Shown here: piece by piece, positions 1 to 13,924 of the stretch
Layout: each line of letters opens with the position of its first letter
Position numbering within the stretch: position 1 is the stretch's first letter
Assembly: GCA_037975125.1 (NCBI GenBank)
Contig: CM075852.1
Span: 17,710,599 to 17,774,598 of the forward strand
Length of the DNA stretch: 64,000 nt
Origin: Latrodectus hesperus
Lineage: Eukaryota; Arthropoda; Arachnida; Araneae; Theridiidae
Reading direction: 5' to 3'
Translations under genes and position numbers: made by a program
Notes under the pieces: generated by a model
Seen by the model: the letters and a program-made list of their open reading frames with translations, nothing else
Databases searched by the model: none
What the model was told of the DNA's origin: nothing

Positions 1-2781
<2,781 letters not shown>

Positions 2782-2939
2782 AGTTTTTTCATATATATCA
2801 TACATATACAATAGATACACTGGTTTTACACTCCTACATAAATATATATAATAATAGCTTATATATCTCCTTTAAATAGGGAATCAAAAGTAATAAATAT
2901 ATGACTGAAAATCACATAAAATATGAACTATTAAAATAA

Positions 2940-3520
2940 CACACTTTTATAAAAGTGATCAATGTATGTAAAGTGACTTTCTTGTTGCACAGAAGTGAGG
3001 CACATAAACCCAACCCGTAAAGTAAATGCTTTAAGTAATGTGATTACTCCACATCTCATTGCGGGTGTTGAAAGTACCTTCCACCCATTTCATCACATAT
3101 GTGACCACGATTGAAGAGATTTATATGTACTCTTCTTAGAACTTGTATTATGATGCTGTTGATGAAATCCTGATCTTGAGTTCTTCAAATGTGAAGGGAT
3201 TTGTTTCATATTCTCTTCCCTTTAACAGTCCTCACAAGTAAAAGTCACAAGTGGGCAGGTCAAGTGAACGAGGAGACCACAAGCCTTTGCTGAGTGTCTT
3301 CTCAGGTGTAAACACCTCATGCACACGAGACAACCGTGATCTGATCTGTGACCTATTCCACCGTCCTGCTGAAAGGAACATAACCGAAGCTTTTCTTCGG
3401 GAAAGATTGAATAAAACTCTTTTAAGATTCCCAAATCGCTGTTCATTGTCCTCTCAAAGAATACGGAATTCCATTGCCATAAATATAATATACGAATATA
3501 AGCAAATAGTTGTAAAAAAC
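2940..3520 (-). pseudogene. Mariner-superfamily (IS630/Tc1/mariner-like) transposase relic
   Basis: Reading on the minus strand from about 3515 downwards, one frame gives VFFERTMNSDLGILKEFY and then CSFQQDG, matching the transposase region around the second catalytic Asp (FQQDG in this superfamily). The frame is then broken. A shifted frame gives SKGLWSPRSLDLPTCDF, a stop, and GLLKGREYETNPFTFEELK, which corresponds to the usual WPPRSPDLTPCDF and LKxRVY...EELK blocks at the C-terminus. At least one frameshift and one internal stop make it non-functional. The N-terminal DNA-binding part and the terminal inverted repeats were not recognised, so the outer limits are approximate. Homology is read from motif order only; the exact clade is undetermined. 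Confidence 0.8.
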
Positions 3521-3650
3521 ACACTCTTCTATGATATTATGAATGGTCAGCTTTACGTTTCACTCTGTAAAATTACGAGTTAGCAACTGAAGGTGCTATT
3601 ATGATCCCATATGGCTCAAGCAATTAATATTCAGTCAAAATCCATAAACT

Positions 3651-3926
3651 GCCACCCAACTTGCCTAGTGGTCAGCGCGTCTGACTGCGAATAGGGAGGT
3701 CCTGGGTTTTAATCCCGGTTCGGGCATGGATGTACTTTCTCTATCTATCCTGTCTTTGTCCTTCCCTTGTAATGAATGTGGAGTGAATGGTTGCTTACCC
3801 TATAAACGAGTCCTTATGGCATGTGTGTACTGAAGAAGTCGGACTCCACACTAAAATATGGTTCAGCTGGAAAAATGGAGCAGCGCACCCCATATTGCCA
3901 GCCTGGCTGGCACACGACAACAACAT
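3651..3926 (+). mobile_element. tRNA-derived SINE, tail type A (copy 1)
   Basis: The head is tRNA-like: a box A-like CTAGTGGTCAGCG is followed by a damaged box B (GGGTTTTAATCCC instead of GGGTTCGAATCCC) and then CGGGCATGGATGTAC. The body contains a CT-rich ATCTATCCTGTCTTTGTCC block and CCCTATAAACG. The tail runs through GTCGGACTCCACAC and GGAGCAGCGCACCCC to TGGCACACGACAACAACA. The copy is full length but diverged. No clear target-site duplication was found. Confidence 0.9.
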
Positions 3927-3929
3927 CCA

Positions 3930-4750
3930 TAAATTGAATTTAAGAGTACACTATTTAAAATACTCATTTAAAAACTAAAAGCCGTAAGAATTTAATTCAT
4001 TTTTCAGGAAATAAAATTTTGAATTTCAGTAGTGTTATTAGTTTATTTCGCTCTCAATTCTAAACAATGACCAGAACATTGCTTTGTTTTTAATTTTTGT
4101 TACTTTCTCAGTAGAATTGAAATCAGATTTAGAAAAACTAAACATAAGAATTTTTTACGATATATAACTTTCTTTTATGAGAAATTTAAGCAGCTTTTTT
4201 GTTAGTCCGTTTAAAGGTTTCTTTTAATGTTTTTTTTTCTTTTTTGTGAAAAAAATAATTTAGTTCACTTTTTTTCTGTTTTGCAATTGTATATGGTACA
4301 TTTTCTCATAATTTTTATTTAGCATTTTTGAAAAATTCGTACTGGGGCACCCTTTGAATGAAATCTCCAAAAATAATTTTATCGAAAAATGCTGTAGGAG
4401 CTATCTTACACATCTGTTTGAACAAAAAAATAATGGCCATGAATTTTTTTGAATAATTTTTACCATTAAGGAATTTAAAAACCTGTTTAATTGAATTAAA
4501 TATTAGTATGATTATTATAAGAAAATAAATGATCAAACATAATTAAGTAGAACAACAAGTTAATATATTGCTTGTGAATTAAATATTATAATTTTGAATT
4601 TCCCAAAAGTAATACAAGGGAAAAGAGTTTTTCCATCATTCATGCATTAATAATATTGGAGAAATGTTGCACATTATATTAAATAAAACTGTTAACTAGT
4701 TCATTAAATGTGATACATAAAAAAGTAACTTTATGGTGGAAAAGATTTTA
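3930..4750. other. AT-rich intergenic DNA
   Basis: No recognisable gene, repeat family or regulatory motif beyond poly-A/poly-T runs. Confidence 0.5.
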
Positions 4751-4751
4751 G

Positions 4752-5004
4752 GGACCGGCGCCTATAATCCATATGCCAAATTCTGAGATTGGTGATTTTT
4801 TGGCGGATTTTCTTATGTATTTCACAACCTTGTTTTTGTTACGTTATACATATGGAGACATATAAGAATTATGCAGAAAATTCTATTTTTGTAACCCTTG
4901 TATTTACGTCATCGCGCACGTCACGATACGTCATATTGGCAAAATTTCTTCATCGCCAAAAAAATTCAGAATTTGGAATCATGGATTATACGGCACGTGT
5001 GCCA
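4752..5004 (+). mobile_element. MITE family M1, copy 1
   Basis: About 253-bp non-coding element with terminal inverted repeats: the left end reads CCTATAATCCATATGCCAAATTC and the right end GAATTTGG-ATCATGGATTATACGGC. It shares the internal block TTGGCGGATTTTCTTATGTAT and the ATTGGCAAAATTTCTTCATCGCCAA region with four other copies in this window. The open frame across it is not a gene, because the other copies disrupt it. It is the most diverged at its left end (GGACCGGCGCC instead of GGCACAGATGCC). Confidence 0.9.
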
Positions 5005-6405
5005 GATTTTATATTTTCTGAAAAACGATAATTGTATTCCTTATGTTCTTAGTTTACAGTTACATTTTAAACTTTGATTCAGTAATTAATATTTTAATCA
5101 AAAATAGTTGTTTATATTCTGATATTTAAAAAAACGTAAACATTCTCATTGACAGCTTCCATGTAAATTTACATAGATTTAAATTTTGAATTTAAATTGC
5201 TTTGTTTGCATCTAAAAAATGAGAAGTATAATACACCATGGTTTACATAAATGTTAATAAGTTTATGAATAGCTAATCAGGTTACGAATTGTTTATTCTA
5301 ATTACTTTTAGATGTGATAATATCTGTATTTTTAGATATTATCACATCTAAAAGTATAACGGTCAAAATAAAATGTAATAAACATCTTGAAAACAATTTC
5401 ATTGTACGCAAATATCAAATAAGTACTGTAACTTATTTCTAAAACTTCTATTTTTTATATTATATGGAATGAAAGCTTTTACAATTGTTTTGTTTCATAC
5501 AAAATACAAAAACAAGTTACGTATTGAATATAGTGAGATTAATTACCTAATATTTACAGCAATTAGTAATTGTTACTAATAACCTTACGTGTGTGCTCAT
5601 TTATTATTCTTTGCAACAAATTAATTATTTCAACTTAAATACGTAAAAAAAATTGCTGTTTTTTGATTACATCTCTTTATTTCTGTTATTAATTGGCTTA
5701 ATCCATGGTCATAAAAGAAATAACTTTCCATCTGGTTGTAATTATCTTTTGTGAAATCAAGGTACCCCAAGGTTTCGTGTTTTTAATTTGACTCATTGTT
5801 GAAATCAACAGAGTAACCACTTTATGATTGTTGAAATACTACATGAAACTCACTATTTACAAATTAAATGGTAAACAATAATTTTGTCAAGGATAATCAA
5901 TATATACGCAAGAATAAAACAAAATACAGCACTTGATATTATCACTAAACCATATAAGTGCAAATCGAAAAATTTTTTTTAAGTTGTTGTAGAATATCAT
6001 ATTTTGTTTATATATAATATTCGCTATGAAAATGCAGGTATGAAAATTCTTCTAACTTTGAACACCCACACATATAACTTAAAATAATAAATAATAATAA
6101 ATTCTTATGCTACCAGATCAACAAAACTAATACAATAAAACAGATAATGCTATGGAGCGAATAAAATATTTAAATATTTTTTCTCTTGTGATATGTTACA
6201 GAAATTGTATAATGATGATTCGTACAGTAATATCTTACTAAATGTATGCTATTGAAATACATTGAAATTCTGAATCCTCAAAAACATTCAGCTGTTCTAA
6301 ATTTTCATCCGATTTGTATTGTTTAAATGGTAATTCAAATATTTACTATTTTTTAGCATTGTCAATTTATAAAGTTCAAAAGCTAGTGCAAATTGTATTA
6401 ATTAT
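5005..6405. other. AT-rich intergenic DNA with a perfect hairpin
   Basis: No gene recognised. It contains the perfect inverted repeat at 5303-5356 listed separately. Confidence 0.5.
5303..5356. repeat. Perfect 23-bp inverted repeat with 8-nt loop
   Basis: The left arm 5303-5325 is exactly complementary to 5334-5356 (core ACTTTTAGATGTGATAATAT), with the loop GTATTTTT. The perfect stem and short loop differ from typical microRNA precursors, which are longer and imperfect. Confidence 0.95.
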
Positions 6406-6407
6406 AT

Positions 6408-7110
6408 ACTCTTCTTCTTCATTGGCCTGACAGCTCAGGGTGGGCCTTTGCCTTCCTCAGAATTGCATACCAGGATCCCCTATTTTTGGATAAGGTCATC
6501 CAGTTTGTCATTTTTAGTGTTTTTAGTTCATTTTCAAGCCAGTCACGCCATCGGAGTTTCGGTTTTCCTCTTCTTCTGGTGCCAATGGGGCAAGCCAAGA
6601 AAATTGTTTTCATCACCCGATTGTCGTTCATCCGGCTCAAATGTCCTGCCCATTTTAATCTCTGTATTGAGATAAATTTAACAATATCTGGTTCTTTATA
6701 TAGTTTATAGAGCTCAGAATTAGTTCTTCTTCGCCATGTATTCTCACATTTTATTTCACCAAAGATGCTTTTTAAAGTTTTTCTTTCGAAAATGGAGATG
6801 GTTTCTTTGTTCTTCTCAGTCAATGTCCACGTTTCAGATGAGTAAGTGAGAATAGGGTGAATCAAGCATTTGTATATCAAAACTTTTGTTTTTCGACTGA
6901 CGAAAGTAGATTTTAGGTACTTTTTTTAGCCGAAAAAGCATCGGTTAGCAGCTATAACCCTGCTGCGGATCTCAGGTGCGATGTTGTTGGATGCATTCAA
7001 TTCAGATCCCAAATATTTAAAATTGCGAACAGTTTCAAACCTTTAGTTTCCTACCTCTAGATAGGGAGTGCTATATTTTTCGGTGGTCATGTATTTTGTT
7101 TTGAATAATC
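6408..7110 (-). pseudogene. Non-LTR retrotransposon (LINE) 3' end, reverse transcriptase C-terminal region
   Basis: On the minus strand one frame stays aligned from about 7110 to the stop near 6419. It gives KYMTTEKYSTPYLEVGN, a stop, RFETVRNFKYLGSELN, EIRSRVIAANRCFFG, a second stop, KKYLKSTFVSRKTKVLIYKC, and then a 153-codon open stretch. That stretch holds TYSSETWTLTEKN, RRRTNSELYKLYKEPDIV, RLKWAGHLSRM, RRRGKPKLRWRDWLENEL and a final KAKAHPEL. These blocks are the thumb and C-terminal part of an endonuclease/reverse-transcriptase LINE ORF2. After the stop the element ends in AATGAAGAAGAAGAG, a short GAA-type tail. It is 5'-truncated, as most LINE copies are, and has two internal stops, so it is dead. 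The clade (RTE- or CR1-like) is uncertain. Confidence 0.88.
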
Positions 7111-7334
7111 AAATATATGACTTAAAATATTAATAATATACTGGAATAGTGCATTAGGTAAAAATTTTTCTGTACGAATATGCAACGTGTATTGTTTCCA
7201 ATACAGTGGGCAAATAAATAAACAAATAAATTGTCACACATATAACCTATTGTTACTATTTATGATTTTAACCCTGCACTTCTAGTGGAATATTTTAAAG
7301 CTCTTTTATATGCTTTTCAATTGCCAATTAATAA

Positions 7335-7545
7335 GTTGTTTCACTATGGCACAGTGGTAGAGCCACACTCTTCACAGCATAAGGTTTCGAGTGCGATCCT
7401 ATCTTCTGCTAAGCAATGCAAGACAGGTGAGGCTTTTTTTGTCTTCTGCACGAACGTGGGTGAAGAGTGTGGATAGGAGGTTTTCCACGAGAGTCATTCC
7501 TTGTGACACGGAATACGGCTCACATTCTTTGAAGGTCAATTAACG
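7335..7545 (+). mobile_element. Candidate tRNA-derived SINE, second family (copy a)
   Basis: TGGCACAGTGGTAGAG resembles box A and GGTTTCGAGTGCGATCCT resembles box B, at tRNA-like spacing. A body with TTTTTTTGTCTTCTGCACGA follows. The minus-strand segment at 7661-7845 has the same order of blocks, which supports a real repeat family. No target-site duplication was identified and the ends are approximate. Confidence 0.5.
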
Positions 7546-7564
7546 TGGAGGCTTTTAGTTGCTT

Positions 7565-7566
<2 letters not shown>

Positions 7567-7660
<94 letters not shown>
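7567..7660. repeat. (AT)n microsatellite, 94 bp
   Basis: Pure AT dinucleotides lying between two oppositely oriented SINE-like segments. Confidence 0.98.
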
Positions 7661-7663
<3 letters not shown>

Positions 7664-7845
7664 ATAATCATGCGTACAAAGACACTTGGAAAATTCCCAC
7701 ATTAATTCGCCAAACATATATGCAGAAAACAAAAGTGAAGCATCCATCACCCTTTGCTCAACAATGGCTGGGATCGAATCCGAGACCTTCAATTCTGATG
7801 ACAACTCTAACATTAGAACACGATGAGCTCCTATCGTTGCCTGCT
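7661..7845 (-). mobile_element. Candidate tRNA-derived SINE, second family (copy b)
   Basis: On the minus strand GAGCTCATCGTGTTCTAATG precedes GGTCTCGGATTCGATCCCAG, a good box B, and then a body containing TTTTGTTTTCTGCATA. This parallels the plus-strand copy at 7335. The 3' end runs straight into the AT microsatellite, so the repeat may have grown from the SINE tail. Confidence 0.55.
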
Positions 7846-7849
7846 GAAA

Positions 7850-9143
7850 TAAAATGATGAAAAATCAATCAAACTATCATATATACAGAACGTTATAAGT
7901 TATCTTATATGCTGTAGATTTTAATGGATTATTGTGATTGTAGTAGAAAATGCAGAAAATCAAAGGTAAGATTGAGTCTCAAAAGTCTCCTTATGCCTTC
8001 CATTTCTTTTATAATATTATTGAATGTTTTATAAACATTTTTTCGTGAAAATGAGAAATACTTCAGTGAAGTGAAAAGAAAGAAAACATTTATTTTAATA
8101 GTTGACGTTCCCTTGAGATTGTTTCAAAGTTAGACGCTTGGATGGATTCAATGTTCCGCTTGGATATAGGACCAGCATAATTACAAAAATCCTATCTCAA
8201 GGCAAAATCTTGAACCGATTAATAAATAAACTATGCGATACACAATATGTGTAGAGCCCATGAAGTTAATTCTTGAAATACACGGAAACTTCCATCTTTC
8301 TTGAATAAATATCTTTCTCCTTCTTAAATATTGAGTCACAACAAAGTGAAATTCAAGATTAGAGTTGTAAAATTCAGAAAATTTTAAATACAGAAAAATA
8401 TGTGATAAATGTCATCGTTAAAGATGATTTTATATAGCAATGGGTTTGAAACCCAGTCTGCAAAATATAATAATGTTAGTAGAATCTGAATTGATAGTTT
8501 TATGTATTCTTAGTTATATTTTTTCAACATGTTTTTATATGATATAAAATAGCTTAGCTTAAAATAAATGCTTAAAATTTTGTTTTTGAAATTTTTTTTA
8601 TCACTCAATGAATATATACATTTTATCTCAACGAACATTTTATTTATGAAATGGTTAATGTCATTCAATGAACCATTTACTTTTAATTTTTCGGAAATTT
8701 TTATCCTTAGAACTTAATGCATGTTACATATGCCTCTAATGTATGAAAATAAAACTGGAAATTATGACACACATCAACAATAAAAAATAGATACTAATTT
8801 TCAAAAAGAACTATGTTTATAATTAATTTACAAATAACTAATCCACAAATAACTATGTTTATATCTATAGAGAGAAATGTACATATTGATTCAGATTGAA
8901 AATATTTTTTAATCTTATATTTTATCGTTTCTATGATTATATCTTATCATGACAGTAAATTGAATCGCTTTTGATTTATTGTTATAGTAGATTTTAAAGC
9001 AATTTGTTTTGCCTTTTCTAGAAAAATTTTGATTAATTTTTAAAAGTGTCACCAAAATTAGTCAACTTTTAAGATTTAAATTTGAATTATATATGTATAA
9101 TATTTTTAATTTGTATATTATTAAAAGCTTTTTATTTTGAGGG
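7850..9143. other. AT-rich intergenic DNA
   Basis: No gene or repeat family recognised. Confidence 0.5.
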
Positions 9144-9158
9144 CATTCTACATTCACT

Positions 9159-9447
9159 GCGCCCAATTTGTCTTGTGGTCAACGTGTCTGACTGCGGATA
9201 GGGAGGTCATGGGTTCGAATCCCGGTTCGGGCATAGAGGTACTTTTTTTTTCTCTCTCTCTATCTATCCTATCTTTGTCCTTTCCCTGTATGAATGTGTT
9301 GTGAATGGTTGCTTACCCTATAAACAGGTACCTATGGCATGTGTGAACTGAAGAAGTCGGACTCCACACCTAAGTAGGGTTCAGTTGGTAAAGTGGAGCA
9401 GCGCACCCTATATTGCCAGCCTAGCTGGCACACGACAACAACAACAA
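9159..9447 (+). mobile_element. tRNA-derived SINE, tail type A (copy 2), with target-site duplication
   Basis: Full-length copy with intact box B (GGGTTCGAATCCC). The tail ends GGCACACGACAACAACAACAA. It is flanked by CATTCTACATTCACT (9144-9158) and CATTCTATATTCACT (9448-9462), a 15-bp target-site duplication with one mismatch. This shows insertion by target-primed reverse transcription. Confidence 0.96.
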
Positions 9448-9464
9448 CATTCTATATTCACTTC

Positions 9465-10557
9465 TAAATGACTCTTATGTATCCAGTAAGCTTCTTTCAC
9501 TGATTAGCCGAAGATAAAGGCAAATTGAACTCAGTATCTTTCAAACGCTACACAGTAAGTCCCCTTAATTTAAAAAAATTACACTTACTAAATGAGCAAT
9601 TTGTTTAATTTTATTTATTACATAAATTAATTGTAATTACCATATTTTAACTTTATCAGAACTATCCCATATTTTGGAAAAATGATTTCTAAAGCATACA
9701 TGATTCTTTCCTTTTAACAGCCTGTACCTATCTTCAAAGTGAGTATCTAGTCTCACAAATCATAATAAAAAGTATTTTACAACAAATTTGGAGATTTGAA
9801 AAGTTCAGTTCCTTATATAAATCTCATTGAAAACTATTTGCGAATGATTTGGAAATATAATTCTCATTCAACTGGATCAATCCTAAGAAAAATGATTACG
9901 AAGGCTTTCTGAATAATTCTTTCTATTATCTTTGCCAATCAACAAAGCATAAAAACATATATCTAAAAAAATAATGCACCCATTTTCACTAACTGCGATT
10001 CAAAATAGTTTTAAGCAGTTTTGAAACTTCGGAAATGTCAATTGTTTATAAAAACTTTATTGTGAACGTTTGTTAAAAACTTTGCAAAACTCGTTTATCA
10101 TAATGGAAGAAAGAAAGAATTATGAGTTATGCTCCAAAAATTGATTTAGTGCATAATATTAACGTGTAGGAAATTATTCACAAAAAAGTAAGATTCGAAA
10201 GTTACTAAAAATCTGAATTTTTATTATTACATTAGGCAAATGAAAAAGTTTAATATTTTACGAGTAATTAGTTATTCTCATTAAAATTCTCGAAAAATTG
10301 CATTTGTTGTCCATATTATTTGTTTTATTTTAATACAACTAGATTGTTCGTTGCAAATATTTAGAATGTTAGAAAGCATTATTATTTTTGTTTTCCATAC
10401 GCTTCTTTTTATACGAATACTTATAGCAAGCGGAAGACAAAATTAAATTGTTATGTTAAAAAAAATTATCTTCCCATGACGAAAAAATAGCAGAGAAGGA
10501 ATTAATCGCAAAATGCTTTAAATCGTTTATGATATGAGATTACAAGATAAATCTTTT
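9465..10557. other. AT-rich intergenic DNA
   Basis: Nothing recognised in this stretch. Confidence 0.5.
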
Positions 10558-10570
10558 CTTCCGAGTAATT

Positions 10571-10849
10571 TGTTGTTGTTGTTGTCGTGTGCCAGCTAGG
10601 CTGGCATTATGGGGTGCGCTGCTCCACTTTTCCATCTGAACCATATTAGGTGTGGAGTCCGACTTCCTCAGTACACACATGCCATAGGGACCCGTTTATA
10701 GGGTAGGCATCCATTCACACCTCATTCATGCAAGGAAAGGACAAAGACAGCATAGAGAGAGAAAGTACATCCATGCCCGAAACCGGGATTCGAACCCAGG
10801 ACCTCCCTATCCGCATTCAGCCATGCTGACCACTAGATAAGTTGGGCGG
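10571..10849 (-). mobile_element. tRNA-derived SINE, tail type A (copy 3), perfect target-site duplication
   Basis: Minus-strand copy. It starts on the plus strand with TTGTTGTTGTCGTGTGCCAGC (the tail) and ends with the head GTTGGGCGG. It is flanked by identical 13-bp CTTCCGAGTAATT at 10558-10570 and 10850-10862. The perfect duplication suggests a relatively recent insertion. Confidence 0.97.
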
Positions 10850-10862
10850 CTTCCGAGTAATT

Positions 10863-12000
<1,138 letters not shown>

Positions 12001-12534
12001 AGTTAAGCAACGATTTTTATATTTACATATCATTCCCATATAAAAAATACCAATTTGTAAAAGTTTTGCCAAATAAAATTCTGAATTTGAGTTAAATATT
12101 TTACCGTAAAATTTTCTGTGAGTTTAAGCACATATAAATAATTTTAAAAATAAATTTTTTCCATTTGCATTAAACGAGTTTTCCTGCACAAATTAAAAAA
12201 AAATATGCTTATAAATACGACTATTATAATGATCCATGAGACAGTTTGTGTGCAAAGTAATCCCCAAGATAATCAACAAATGTGTTATTTACACCAAATA
12301 CAAAACAATGCTACTATAGTATTAGAGTATTTGTAAAAGAAAAGAATTGTTAAAATTAAGCATTTTTTTTCCTTTTTCAAAACTTTATTCACAATCATTA
12401 ATATAATAATAACAATAATATTAAAATAATAAGAAGAAATAAATTCCAGTCAAGAACTATGCTTTAAAAATTATAAAATAATTAATTAGTTTGTAATGTG
12501 CATTGCACAGAATTTCATGGAATTCACGTAAAAT

Positions 12535-12965
12535 GCGTGTTTTCATTGAGAAAGCTGCTGTTGTGTGTACACAGTGCCTGCTCCTGATTTCCAAGTGGAA
12601 TGGCGGGCATTGTGAAATTTCTTTTCATGAAAATGATGTACCAGAAACTTCATTTGTTTGCAATACTTGAGGAAATTGTTTTCCTTTTTTTCCTTTTTTA
12701 AATATAAAGAGCTGAAAGGAAGCGAGAGGGAGATCAACAAAAGATGTGAGTAACAATCGGTTGATTGTTGTGATGGCCTGAACTCTTGTCAGCGCTCATC
12801 CCAAAACACCTTGTAATGGGGACTTGGAAACAAAAAGTGTGGAGGAAGTGCGTTTCCATGCGACATTCCGCTTCGCAATAAGGACATGGCCCGAGGATTG
12901 TCTTCCCGGTGACCTTCGGACGATTGCAGCTGAGGCTCATTCCGGTGAGTGGACATCGAAATTAG
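12535..12965. other. GC-richer island 1, possible regulatory element or exon
   Basis: The composition is clearly less AT-rich than the flanks and no repeat family is evident. On the minus strand, 12734-12940 is open for 68 codons from an ATG. It contains a Cys-rich stretch (MSLSCNRPKVTG, then CPYCEAEC and ETHFLHTFC). I cannot tell a short zinc-binding exon from a conserved non-coding element by eye. Confidence 0.35.
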
Positions 12966-13924
12966 GGGAATTTACACCTACAGTAGTTGACTATCTCTAG
13001 TTTCCATGAGGCAAGTTGTGTTGAACAGAGATTTAAATCCAAGTCCAAATCTTGAAACAGATATTTAGAAATTTGTCTCTTACTGCATTCCCTTTCTATT
13101 CTCTTTTATTGTAACACAATAAAAAATTAGTTTACTGAAACCCAGTTATTCATGATTCTAAAACAATTGATATATTTCTTAATTAAATACATATAATCAT
13201 CTACTGGAATATTTTAGCGACTTTTAGACTTTTTCATTCATCATTATAGTTGTATGGCCTATACACTTATTTTATTGTAATTGTTGGATTGTGTCAATAC
13301 ACTTACACATTTGTATAACAAAAATTAAAATTCTAAATCTGCTTCATACTTAGATTTTTAATTTTTCTTCCTAAGATGAAACAAATTAAAGGAAAACGAA
13401 GTAATGGCTTTAAAAATCCATAAAATGTATAAAAAACAGAAAATAGGAAGTGGTTTTTTTTTTTCTAAAAGGATATTATTTAAAAAAATATATAGTTCTT
13501 ACAAAATAGCTTTAAATCGATTATGTGGGAAAAACTATTAAATTTCTCCAAAAATATCTGAAACAGCAGTGATTGAAATTGCAGCGCAAGAGAAGAAAAA
13601 ATTATTTTTCAATTCATAAAACTAAAGTAAAATATAATGAATGTAAGTTTTTTTTCAATTTATTTCATTATCTTAACATCATTACCTCAACAATAATACA
13701 ATTATAAAAGGAATAATTAAGTTTTTCCTTTATAAATGCAAATGTTTATCAAAATACAGAAAACGTATACAATTTTTCTATTTGAGAGAACATAAAATGA
13801 GCACAGTAGCTTTTAACTTTAAAAATGCTAAAAATAATTAATTTAATGTTACCAAAAATATAGCACAGTACACAATGTTTGAATTTGAAATCTAAAAGAA
13901 ATAATTATTCTTCAGTTTCTCACA
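12966..13924. other. AT-rich intergenic DNA
   Basis: Nothing recognised up to the left end of the Tc1-like element. Confidence 0.5.

Noticed and set aside
4789..5031. 80-codon frame (also 26904-27122, 31340-31624, 52719-52922)
   Set aside because: All are frames across copies of MITE family M1, in different orientations and broken differently. The shared peptide similarity reflects the repeat, not a gene.
5303..5356. microRNA precursor
   Set aside because: The stem is perfect and only 23 bp with an 8-nt loop; animal precursors are longer and contain mismatches.
6448..6710. Plus-strand frames opposite the LINE fragment
   Set aside because: Antisense shadows of the reverse transcriptase frame on the minus strand.
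9159..9250. tRNA gene calls at SINE heads
   Set aside because: Good box A/box B spacing exists, but each head continues into the same SINE body and is flanked by target-site duplications. Several have mutated box B.
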